Positions 1 through 7,494 of a stretch of 64,000 nt of DNA are shown one piece after another; the first letter of the stretch is position 1, and every line of letters begins with the position of its first letter. The position numbers were made by a program, and so were the translations under genes. Below the pieces are notes generated by a model that searched no databases, had not been told where the DNA came from, and saw only the letters and a program-made list of their open reading frames with translations. This DNA is from Saprospiraceae bacterium (lineage in GTDB: Bacteria > Bacteroidota > Bacteroidia > Chitinophagales > Saprospiraceae), in NCBI GenBank assembly GCA_013140975.1, contig JABFRV010000041.1, positions 82,164-146,163 on the forward strand, given 5' to 3'.

Positions 1-1
1 T

Positions 2-1744
2 AAAGACGATGACAAATCAAACAAAACTTGGAATCTTTGGCTTTTTAAAACTGCAAATATTGGTGATGTAGTTTTTGCAACTAAAGGAGTGAATACCTGC
101 TTAGGAATTGGTATAATTGAAGGTAGTTACTTTTTTGACGGCATATGGGACAATTTTAATCACAGAAGAAAAGTAAAATGGATAACAGATAAAGTTTATC
201 AATACAAATCAAACACTTTAAAGAATTACAAAAACCTTTTCAGACCTGATACATTTAGCCCGACAATAGTATATGAGTTTATATTGAATGAGTATGTAAG
301 ACTTTATCCTGAACTAGCTTCGATTTTTGCAGCAAATAATTTAAAATTTACAGCAGAAAAAATAGGAACTACTCCTATCGTTTCAGAGCCACTAGTAGAA
401 ATAGATGAAGTAAATGAAGAAACAGAGCCTTTGAATTTTTGGTGGCTGAATGCTAATCCTAAAATTTGGAGCATTAGCAATCATACGGAAGGACAAAGGC
501 AAACCTATACAACGCATAACGAAAAAGGAAATAAAAGAAGAATCTATAAATACTTTGAAGCAGCCAAACCAGGAGATTTAATCATTGGTTACGAAAGCAC
601 ACCCACCAAACAGATTAAAGCTATTTATGAGGTTACAAAAGGAATTCACAACACGGCAAACGGAGAAGAAATAGAATTTGAACTGGTTGAAAAGCTGGAA
701 ATCCCTGTGCATTGGAACGACTTGAAAAACAATGTAGCGTTGCAGCATTGCGAAGTATTCATCAATAATCAAGGAAGTTTATTCAAACTTACAGAAGAAG
801 AATACGACATTATTCGTGAGATAATTGATAACAAAAACATTATCACTGAAAAACTACTTCAAAGCAGTAACATTAAAAAATACAAGTTTACTGACGACAG
901 CGATAAACCTTTTATAAGTGAAGCCGATTTTTTACAAACCGTTGCTTTATTAAAAAGAAAGAAGAATATTATTCTACAAGGTCCGCCCGGAGTTGGAAAG
1001 ACCTTTATAGCCAGAAAATTGGCTTATGAAATAATGCAAGAAGTAAAAGATGCAAACATTGAAATGGTTCAGTTTCACCAATCATACAGTTACGAAGATT
1101 TTATTCAAGGACTTAGACCAACACAAAAAGGCGGTTTTGATTTAAGAGACGGAATTTTTTATTCATTCTGTCAAAGAGCATTGGCACATCCCGACAGACC
1201 TTTCTTTTTCATTATTGACGAAATAAACAGAGGTAATTTGAGCAAAATTTTTGGAGAATTGATGATGCTAATTGAAGCAGATAAAAGAGAAGAAAAATTT
1301 GCACTAAAACTAACTTACGCAGAAGACGAAGAAGACCGCTTTTATGTTCCTTCAAATTTATACATCATTGGAACTATGAACACGGCAGACCGTTCATTAG
1401 CCATTGTTGATTATGCTTTAAGAAGACGATTTGCTTTTATTACACTTCAACCTGATTATGGTAATAATTTCCGTTCATTCCTTACTTCAAAAGGTTTATC
1501 TGCTGGAATGGTTGAACATATTTGTTCAGCAGTTACAAAAGTTAACAGCAAAATAAAAGAGGATATTAATCTTGGTGAAGGGTTTCAAATTGGACACAGT
1601 TATTTCTGCACTTTTACTACGAATGAAGATGAAAATAAATGGTGGAATGAAATTCTAAGTTTTGAATTGAAACCTCTGCTTGAAGAAATATGGTTTGATG
1701 ATTCAACAATAGTTTCAGAAGTTTTAAAACAACTATCAAGATAA
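2..1744 (+). CDS. mcrB: McrB-like AAA+ GTPase subunit of a modified-DNA restriction system (5' end outside window)
   Basis: This is the motor subunit of an McrBC-type type IV restriction enzyme, which moves on DNA with modified bases and activates the McrC nuclease. The frame is open to the first base of the window, so the true start lies upstream; the GTG at 89 is internal. A small EVE-like region (GDVVFATKGVN, about nt 62-94) is followed by a second EVE-like domain (FWWLNANPKIW to YESTPTKQIKAIYEV, about nt 435-635). The motor domain has Walker A GPPGVGKT (about nt 980), Walker B FFFIIDEINRG (about nt 1205), and the McrB-type MNTADRSLAIVDYALRRRF region (about nt 1378). The stop is 3 bases before mcrC. 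EVE domains bind modified cytosines in known McrB-like proteins; which modification is read here is not visible. Confidence 0.9.
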   Translation, partial: KDDDKSNKTWNLWLFKTANIGDVVFATKGVNTCLGIGIIEGSYFFDGIWDNFNHRRKVKWITDKVYQYKSNTLKNYKNLFRPDTFSPTIVYEFILNEYVRLYPELASIFAANNLKFTAEKIGTTPIVSEPLVEIDEVNEETEPLNFWWLNANPKIWSISNHTEGQRQTYTTHNEKGNKRRIYKYFEAAKPGDLIIGYESTPTKQIKAIYEVTKGIHNTANGEEIEFELVEKLEIPVHWNDLKNNVALQHCEVFINNQGSLFKLTEEEYDIIREIIDNKNIITEKLLQSSNIKKYKFTDDSDKPFISEADFLQTVALLKRKKNIILQGPPGVGKTFIARKLAYEIMQEVKDANIEMVQFHQSYSYEDFIQGLRPTQKGGFDLRDGIFYSFCQRALAHPDRPFFFIIDEINRGNLSKIFGELMMLIEADKREEKFALKLTYAEDEEDRFYVPSNLYIIGTMNTADRSLAIVDYALRRRFAFITLQPDYGNNFRSFLTSKGLSAGMVEHICSAVTKVNSKIKEDINLGEGFQIGHSYFCTFTTNEDENKWWNEILSFELKPLLEEIWFDDSTIVSEVLKQLSR

Positions 1745-1747
1745 ATA

Positions 1748-2803
1748 ATGCAAATACCTATTGAAAATATTTACTACTTACTTTGCTATGCTTGGAACAA
1801 GCTAGATGAGAAAGAACGTGTAAATGTTTCGATAGACGATAAGACGGAACTTCTTGACCTTTTTGCAAAGATTTTAATTAATGCCACAAAAATGCTTTTG
1901 AAAAGAGGCATTGATAAAAATTATATTGACTACACAGAAGAACTTGCAGGCGTAAAAGGTAAAGTTCAAATTAGTCAGACATTGAAAAGCAATTTACTTT
2001 TTAAGCAACGAACAATTTGCACATTTGACGATTTTTCCGCCAACATAATTTCAAACCGTATTTTGGCTTCAACCATTTATAGACTTACGAGAACCAAAGG
2101 ACTTGACAAGCAGCTAAAAAATGAATTAGTTAGTTTACAAAGAATGTTGGCAGACATTGAACAAATTGAAATTACTAATTCACTCTTCAAGCAAGTAAAA
2201 CTAAATAGAAACAACCGTTTCTATGGCTTTGTAATGAATGTTTGTCAAATTATTTATGAAAGCACTTTACCATCTGAAGAACAAGGTAAATATAAATTTT
2301 CGGACTTCACAAGGGATGATAAAAAAATGAATCAATTGTTTGAATCGTTTATTAGAAACTTCTATAAAATCGAACAACAGAAATACAAGACAGTAAAAAA
2401 GGAAACTATTAAGTGGCAATTTGATAACACAGACAAAGAAAGTTACCAATATTTACCTCAAATGGAAACCGATATAACTTTAGAAAGTGACGAAGAAAAA
2501 ATAATAATTGATGCAAAGTTTTACAGTGAGACAATGACTTTGAATTACGATAAGGAACGCATAAAATCTGCGAACTTATATCAGTTATTCAGTTACCTGC
2601 TCAACCAACAAGACACTAACTTAAAAACACATAATGCAACAGGCATTTTGCTTTATCCGACAATTGAAACAGACTATAATTTAAATTTCAAATACAATGA
2701 ACATAAAATACAAATAAGAACAATTAACTTAAATTCAAATTGGAGAAATATATCATCACGTTTAAAAGAAATAATTGAGGTGGACAAAAAAGCCATCGCA
2801 TAG
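1748..2803 (+). CDS. mcrC: McrC-like nuclease subunit, PD-(D/E)XK
   Basis: This is the partner of the upstream McrB-like protein: McrC family members bind the McrB ring and cut DNA. The 351-residue protein opens with IPIENIYYLLCYAW, typical of the family, followed by a helical region. The C-terminal third has a PD-(D/E)XK pattern, METDITL followed by KIIIDAKFY (about residues 238-260), which supplies the acidic and lysine residues of the active site. The gene starts 3 bases after the mcrB stop, so the two are translationally coupled. An imperfect-palindrome element of the type seen at 4336 and 5790 follows. No frame damage is visible, and both catalytic regions look intact. Confidence 0.88.
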   Translation: MQIPIENIYYLLCYAWNKLDEKERVNVSIDDKTELLDLFAKILINATKMLLKRGIDKNYIDYTEELAGVKGKVQISQTLKSNLLFKQRTICTFDDFSANIISNRILASTIYRLTRTKGLDKQLKNELVSLQRMLADIEQIEITNSLFKQVKLNRNNRFYGFVMNVCQIIYESTLPSEEQGKYKFSDFTRDDKKMNQLFESFIRNFYKIEQQKYKTVKKETIKWQFDNTDKESYQYLPQMETDITLESDEEKIIIDAKFYSETMTLNYDKERIKSANLYQLFSYLLNQQDTNLKTHNATGILLYPTIETDYNLNFKYNEHKIQIRTINLNSNWRNISSRLKEIIEVDKKAIA

Positions 2804-2875
2804 CTAACACAACAATGACAAACAAACTCAATATTGACAATAGTTTGCAAGGAATGTGGACAATAACCACTAGCT

Positions 2876-3003
2876 ATAACAGCACCAACCCAAAAGGCGG
2901 GATTACATGTTCCAAAGACAGCTTGGTGGTTAATCAAACATTAGTTTTTCAAATCAGGTTTTGTGGTAAAAGTCCCGCCCTTCGGGTAGCTGCAAAACAT
3001 TCG
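2876..3003 (+). repeat. Cassette-like palindromic element, copy 1 (after mcrC)
   Basis: This noncoding element begins ATAACAG and folds back on itself. GGCGGGA (2896-2902) pairs with TCCCGCC (2973-2979), and ACCC (2888-2891) pairs with GGGT (2984-2987). The order ATAACAG, GGCGGG, GACAG, TTTTGTGgTAAAA and the closing arm matches the element after the Fic gene at 5790. A 64-codon frame crosses it but has no other sign of coding. The plan (a long imperfect hairpin after each gene) resembles integron attC sites; canonical attC core boxes are not clear. Confidence 0.65.
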
Positions 3004-3030
3004 GTGTAATAAAATACAGAAAATAGAAAT

Positions 3031-4233
3031 ATGAAAAAATCCGCTTACGGAAAACCTTTATTAATCAACAATGGGAATATTAACACTTTAAGGAAAATAG
3101 AAAGTATTGATGAGTTGACTATACAAGACTTAGTTTACCAAATTCCTGAATCATTGCCAATTAGCGATATTGATGAAAGCTACAACCCTGTAATTCCTGT
3201 ATGCAAAGAATTAAATACTCCCGCTGGTGCAATTGACATTTTCATGATAACTCCAAACGGAGACCTAGTCATAATTGAAACTAAACTATGGAGAAATCCA
3301 GAAGCTAGAAGGAAAGTGGTTGCACAAATACTTGATTATGCAAAAGAGTTAGCAAATTGGACTTATGAAGACTTGCAAAGAGAAGTAAATAAAAGACTTA
3401 AAACTAAAGGAAATACTTTATATGAGTATTCAAAAAAAGCTAGCTCAGATTTAATTCTTTCTGAGTCTGATTTTGTAGATGCTGTCAGTAGAAATCTTAG
3501 AATCGGAAAATTTATGCTTCTTATTGTTGGAGATGGGATCCGAGAAGGTGCGGGGGGAATAGCCGAATTTATAAATAGAGCAGGTAATTTAAATTTCAAC
3601 CTATCTATGGTTGAATATTCGATATACACAAATGAACTTGGCATAAAGTTAGCACTTCCTAGAATCATAGTTAAAACTATAGAAATACAGAAAATTAATA
3701 TTGAAACCGCTGTGGGGTTAACAATTACTAATAACGTTGATGAAAACGTTTCTGATAATGAATCAACTGAAGATATTTCTCTTGAACTAGCATTGACACG
3801 TCAAATGCATTTAAACTTTTGGACTGAATTAATAAGTGAATTAGAATTTGACGATCCAGGACAACAAATGCCCTCGCCTTCAATAGGAAATAATATTTAC
3901 ATATATCCAGCAAACACTAAATCTTGTTGGATTAGTGCATATTTTGCTCAAAGTCTGAAAAGAGTTGGAGTATATTTTCGATTTCAGAAAAATAATTTTG
4001 GAAAACCTCTTAAAGAATATTTGGAAGAATATAAAGATGAAATAAAAAGCGAACTAGGTAAAGAAGTAATCTGGCAATGGGAAGACGAGGAAAAATCTGG
4101 ATTTGTGGTAAGGCTTCCTTTGGAAGATATTTACAGTAAAGAGAACAAAGAAAAAATAAAAGACTTTTTCAAGAAGTGGTTGAATCATTTTGTTAATGTA
4201 ATCAGACCAAAGCTAAAAGAATACAACACCTAA
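3031..4233 (+). CDS. DUF4268-type protein with PD-(D/E)XK nuclease-like N-terminal domain
   Basis: This is a probable nuclease-fold protein of unknown target. The N-terminal half carries a PD-(D/E)XK-like core: GAIDIFMITPNGDLVIIETKLWRN (about residues 66-90, written here as GAIDIFMI, then DLVIIETKLW) with the D and E-x-K residues expected for this fold, followed by a helix RRKVVAQILDYAKEL. The last 130 residues match the DUF4268 pattern (FWTELI, then YIYPANTKSCWISAYF, then a KWLNHFVNVIRPKL end). The protein is cytosolic with no signal peptide. It is a single gene between two copies of the palindromic element, next to McrBC and Fic, which suggests a defence or accessory role. No partner methylase is present. 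Confidence 0.7.
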   Translation: MKKSAYGKPLLINNGNINTLRKIESIDELTIQDLVYQIPESLPISDIDESYNPVIPVCKELNTPAGAIDIFMITPNGDLVIIETKLWRNPEARRKVVAQILDYAKELANWTYEDLQREVNKRLKTKGNTLYEYSKKASSDLILSESDFVDAVSRNLRIGKFMLLIVGDGIREGAGGIAEFINRAGNLNFNLSMVEYSIYTNELGIKLALPRIIVKTIEIQKINIETAVGLTITNNVDENVSDNESTEDISLELALTRQMHLNFWTELISELEFDDPGQQMPSPSIGNNIYIYPANTKSCWISAYFAQSLKRVGVYFRFQKNNFGKPLKEYLEEYKDEIKSELGKEVIWQWEDEEKSGFVVRLPLEDIYSKENKEKIKDFFKKWLNHFVNVIRPKLKEYNT

Positions 4234-4335
4234 CAAAGTGCAAAAAATATTAATGAATATTGTTGCTCCGATCGGACGATTATTTGCTTACCTAGCAATA
4301 TATAAAAAGTATTCAGGAATAAAAAGATAAAATCA

Positions 4336-4452
4336 GTAACAGCAGCTGGGTGCTATAACGGGCTTAGTGCTTCATATCCCAGCCACGCCTTAGGTTCAAG
4401 TTCAATTCTTCTATTGAGCTTTATTACTATAAATACAGCAAGCCACGAAGCA
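4336..4452 (+). repeat. Cassette-like palindromic element, degenerate copy 2 (in the 461-bp gap after the DUF4268 gene)
   Basis: The gap 4234-4694 holds no gene. It contains a second copy of the element family: TAGTGCTTCATATCCCAG and GGTTCAAGTTCAATTCTTC followed by ATTGAGCTTTA, which align base for base with long parts of the copy at 5790. The closing arm is reduced: GGCTT (4361-4365) can pair with AAGCC (4440-4444), but the strong GGCGGG arm is missing, so this copy looks decayed. Between 4453 and 4619 I see only a short direct repeat of CGGATATC and nothing coding. Confidence 0.6.
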
Positions 4453-4619
4453 TTCTCCTGAAACTACATCTGTTTATACTCATATTACAGATAAGATGAA
4501 CCGGATATCAAAAAGTTCCTCTGCGGCGTATATACATACGGATATCGGCTATTATAACAAGACCGTCCACAAATGACAACCACTTTGAAAGTTGAACGAG
4601 AGTAATCTTTACCTTCATT

Positions 4620-4652
4620 TTTGACATCGAGAGTAATTAATTAGTATTTTTG
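4620..4652 (+). promoter_or_regulatory. Bacteroidota-type promoter for the Fic gene
   Basis: TTTG at 4620-4623 and TATTTTTG at 4645-4652 match the known Bacteroidota consensus (TTTG, about 19-21 bases, TAnnTTTG) with 21 bases between them. The ATG of the Fic gene is 42 bases downstream of the second box. This suggests the Fic gene has its own promoter instead of relying on readthrough from upstream. Confidence 0.55.
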
Positions 4653-4694
4653 CCCTTGTATTGACAATGAGAGTAAAACACATCTTTGAACATA

Positions 4695-5783
4695 ATGGCA
4701 AAATTTGACCGTAAAATTCCGTATAACAACCTGCCGCTGCTGCCACCCAAGACAGACATAGAAACTAAACAGATACTTCGAAAAACTATTTCGGCAGGAC
4801 GAGCTTTGGCACAACTTAATGGAACTTTACTCAATTTACCCAACCCTACTCTGTTTTTAGACACGATTTATTTGCAAGAAGCGAAGGCAAGCTCGGAAGT
4901 AGAAAACATTATTACAACAAACGATGAACTTTACAAATCATTAGTTTCTGATAGAAAAATAGAAAACTCAGCAACAAAAGAAGTTTTAAGCTACAAAGAA
5001 GCCCTATGGTTAGGCTTAGAAGAATTGAAAACTAAACCATTTATAACTACCAATCTATGTGTCAAAATTGTGCAGTGTATTAAACAAAATAACGCCTCAA
5101 TACGGAATACACCCGGGACTACATTGAGCGATACAGAAGGTGAAGTTATATACACCCCTCCAAGCGAAGAACATATTATACGAGAGAAATTAGCCAATTT
5201 AGAAAAGTTCATAAACGAAGATGAAACAATAGACCCTTTAATTAAAATGGCAATATTGCACTATCAATTCGAAGCCATACACCCATTTTCGGACGGCAAT
5301 GGAAGAACGGGAAGAATTTTATTGTTACTATATATAAAACTTTCAGGATTATTGGACACACCTGCAATCTACTTGAGTGAATATATCATTAAAAACAAAA
5401 TTGAATATTATAGATGTTTACGAGATGTAACCGAAAAAAATGAATGGGAAGACTATATTTTATATATGTTGGATATGATTGAAGAAACTGCAAATAAAGG
5501 CTTAAAGAGACTAAATAAAATTACAGTCGCTATGGAAGAAGCCGCAAATGAAATCAAAAAGAAGTTGCCTAAAGTTTATTCTAAAGACTTGATTGAGATT
5601 TTATTTCGTTTACCCTACACCAAACGTCAACACCTAATTGACGAAAATATTGGTAACTTAAAGACAGTCGGGAATTATTTAATTGCGTTAGAAGAAATCG
5701 GCTTTTTGAAATCAGAAAAAGTGGGAAAAGAGAAACTATACTTGAATCAAAAACTATTAAAAATATTAGAAGACAAAGAATAA
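4695..5783 (+). CDS. Fic family protein (probable AMP transferase) with inhibitory helix and winged-helix C-terminus
   Basis: Fic proteins modify hydroxyl groups on target proteins, usually by adding AMP from ATP. The catalytic motif HPFSDGNGRTGR starts at residue 196 and is complete, including the catalytic His. An N-terminal inhibitory motif of the (S/T)xxxE(G/N) kind is present as SSEVEN (residues 66-71), so this is a class II, self-inhibited Fic protein. A Fic N-terminal helical region precedes it, and the last 80 residues look like a DNA-binding winged helix. The ATG at 4695 is preferred over an upstream TTG at 4686. The gene stands alone, with a promoter at 4620 and a palindromic element 7 bases after its stop. 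No separate antitoxin gene is seen. Confidence 0.87.
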   Translation: MAKFDRKIPYNNLPLLPPKTDIETKQILRKTISAGRALAQLNGTLLNLPNPTLFLDTIYLQEAKASSEVENIITTNDELYKSLVSDRKIENSATKEVLSYKEALWLGLEELKTKPFITTNLCVKIVQCIKQNNASIRNTPGTTLSDTEGEVIYTPPSEEHIIREKLANLEKFINEDETIDPLIKMAILHYQFEAIHPFSDGNGRTGRILLLLYIKLSGLLDTPAIYLSEYIIKNKIEYYRCLRDVTEKNEWEDYILYMLDMIEETANKGLKRLNKITVAMEEAANEIKKKLPKVYSKDLIEILFRLPYTKRQHLIDENIGNLKTVGNYLIALEEIGFLKSEKVGKEKLYLNQKLLKILEDKE

Positions 5784-5789
5784 CAGACG

Positions 5790-5919
5790 ATAACAGGCGT
5801 TTGGCTCAATGGCGGGTGCAGTGCTTCTTATGACAGTTGTATGGTAGGTTCAAGTGAGTTATTCGATTGAACTTTTGTGCTAAAAATCGCCACCTTAGCC
5901 AAGCCAGAAGAACGAACGA
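5790..5919 (+). repeat. Cassette-like palindromic element, copy 3 (after the Fic gene)
   Basis: This is the best-preserved copy. It starts ATAACAG; GGCGTTTGGCT (5796-5806) and TGGCG (5810-5814) form the left arm. CGCC (5888-5891) and AGCCAAGCC (5897-5905) form the right arm, separated by about 70 bases with TTTTGTGCTAAAAA near the end. The ordered blocks GTGCTTC, GACAG and GGTTCAAGT are shared with the copy at 4336, and GGCGGG, GACAG and TTTTGTG with the copy at 2876. It marks the right end of the accessory segment. Confidence 0.68.
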
Positions 5920-5972
5920 TTTCAAAAAAGTAAAAACATGGATGTTAAATAATTATTCAAAAAGATATAAAT

Positions 5973-6416
5973 ATGGATAAAACTAAAATTGTAAAAAAAT
6001 ATACCAATGGTGAAGTCACCATAGTGTGGCAATCAGAGAAATGCATACATTCAAAAAAGTGCTGGAATGAAAGCGAGGGATTACGCTCAGTTTTCAATCC
6101 AAGAGAAAGGCCCTGGATAAAACCGGAAGGTGCATCAACAGAAAAAATAATAGAACATGTTTGTAAATGCCCATCCGGTGCTTTAAGTTTTTACATGAAT
6201 CATGAAGAAGATGTAAAAAAAGAAGAAATAACGACCGAGCAAGTTGTAGAAATAGTGGAAAACGGACCATTGTTGGTATATGGAAACATAACAGTAAAAG
6301 ACAAAGAAGGAAATCAGACGCAGAAAAATAAAGTAACAGCTTTTTGCAGATGCGGCCAATCTAACAATAAACCATATTGTGACGGGTCTCATGTTAAATG
6401 CGGATTTAAAGGATGA
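5973..6416 (+). CDS. Iron-sulfur protein: divergent 4Fe-4S domain plus CDGSH domain
   Basis: This is a small soluble iron-sulfur protein of unknown redox partner. The N-terminal 75 residues match the divergent single-cluster ferredoxin-like domain (Fer4_19), with cysteines in CIHSKKCW and CKCPSGAL. The C-terminal 45 residues carry a CDGSH domain, CRCGQSNNKPYCDGSH, with the 3-Cys-1-His ligand set of a 2Fe-2S cluster. This two-domain arrangement is common in Bacteroidota. The gene is followed 29 bases later by a bestrophin gene on the same strand, so the pair may be co-transcribed, though no functional link is known. It has no signal peptide. Confidence 0.87.
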   Translation: MDKTKIVKKYTNGEVTIVWQSEKCIHSKKCWNESEGLRSVFNPRERPWIKPEGASTEKIIEHVCKCPSGALSFYMNHEEDVKKEEITTEQVVEIVENGPLLVYGNITVKDKEGNQTQKNKVTAFCRCGQSNNKPYCDGSHVKCGFKG

Positions 6417-6445
6417 CATTTTACATAATTGAAATAAACTAAAAA

Positions 6446-7432
6446 ATGTACATAGGAAAAAAATTAGAGATACAGGGTCTGTGGTTCTGGGCAAAAAAGA
6501 ATATCTATATCACCTTCGCCTTAAGCAGCACTGTTGTAATACTATACGAATTTTTCGATTTTAAATTTATTGGCATTCCATTTTTACCTGTCGCCACTAT
6601 TGGTACAGCTGTAGCGTTTTATGTAGGTTTTAAAAATAATCAAGCGTACGACAGACTCTGGGAAGCAAGACGTTTATGGGGCGGCTTTACCAATACTAGC
6701 AGAACATTAGCAGCCTCTTTTATTTCACTTGTGAAAGATGAAAATATCCAAAAAGAATTTCTATATCGGCATATTGCGTATTTAAATTTGGTTCGCATCC
6801 AATTACGCAAACGCATTCCGTGGGCTACAGGCCATGAAGATTACCATCAACAGGTGATTTCTAATTCAGAAGAAGTAAAAGAATACAATGCAGCGGTAAG
6901 AGAATTTTTTGAAAAAATTGGAAAAATGGATATTTATGAGAAAACAAAGGACAAAGGAAATATTGCCAATATTGCTTTGAAATATCAGTTTGCAAAAGTC
7001 ACGGAATTAAAAAGAAATAAAATTATTGATGAATATGAACACAGCGACCTTTCCAGACTTTTAGGAGAATTATTCAATCTTCAGGGAGGATGCGAACGAA
7101 TTAAAACCACGCCTTTGTTTCGCCAGTTCAGTATGTTTAGCCGATTGTTTGTAAAACTTTTTATTTTTATTTTACCATTTTCCTTAGTCGTTGAGTTGAG
7201 TAAAATTGGTGAGCATGGAATTTGGCTCGTTGTCCCTTGTACTTTACTGATTTCCTGGGTTTTTATGTCCATGGAACAGGTAGGAGAATCGAGTGAAAAT
7301 CCATTTGATAATGGGGTTAACGACACTCCTATTTCAAGCATTTGCAGAAATATCGAAATTGATATATTAGAAATGTTGGGAGAAACAAAATTACCCCCAA
7401 GAATAGAACCCTATAAGGATGTGTTGCTTTAA
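6446..7432 (+). CDS. Bestrophin-like anion channel family protein
   Basis: This is a membrane protein of the bestrophin family, whose bacterial members form pentameric ion channels. The N-terminus has two hydrophobic segments (about residues 20-60) followed by the family hallmark AFYVGFKNNQAYDRLWEARRLWG (residues 51-73, given here in part as NNQAYDRLWEARRLWGG). A second hydrophobic pair lies near residues 235-275. The C-terminus ENPFDNGVNDTPISSICRNIEID is the other family signature (ENPFDN followed by NDTP). At 328 residues it has the usual bacterial length. The ATG at 6446 sits 29 bases after the CDGSH gene. Confidence 0.88.
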   Translation: MYIGKKLEIQGLWFWAKKNIYITFALSSTVVILYEFFDFKFIGIPFLPVATIGTAVAFYVGFKNNQAYDRLWEARRLWGGFTNTSRTLAASFISLVKDENIQKEFLYRHIAYLNLVRIQLRKRIPWATGHEDYHQQVISNSEEVKEYNAAVREFFEKIGKMDIYEKTKDKGNIANIALKYQFAKVTELKRNKIIDEYEHSDLSRLLGELFNLQGGCERIKTTPLFRQFSMFSRLFVKLFIFILPFSLVVELSKIGEHGIWLVVPCTLLISWVFMSMEQVGESSENPFDNGVNDTPISSICRNIEIDILEMLGETKLPPRIEPYKDVLL

Positions 7433-7494
7433 AATAAATAATAACTTTAAGCGAAAGAGAAAAGCGAAAAATTATATATCAGAATAAACTGAAT

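Noticed and set aside
2815-3009. A 64-codon frame after mcrC
   Set aside because: It lies largely within the palindromic element, and its second half simply reads through the hairpin arm. There is no sign of selection for protein.
4453-4619. Possible transposon inverted repeat in the gap before the Fic gene (CGGATATC pair)
   Set aside because: The repeat is direct, only 8 bases long and not associated with a transposase or target duplication.
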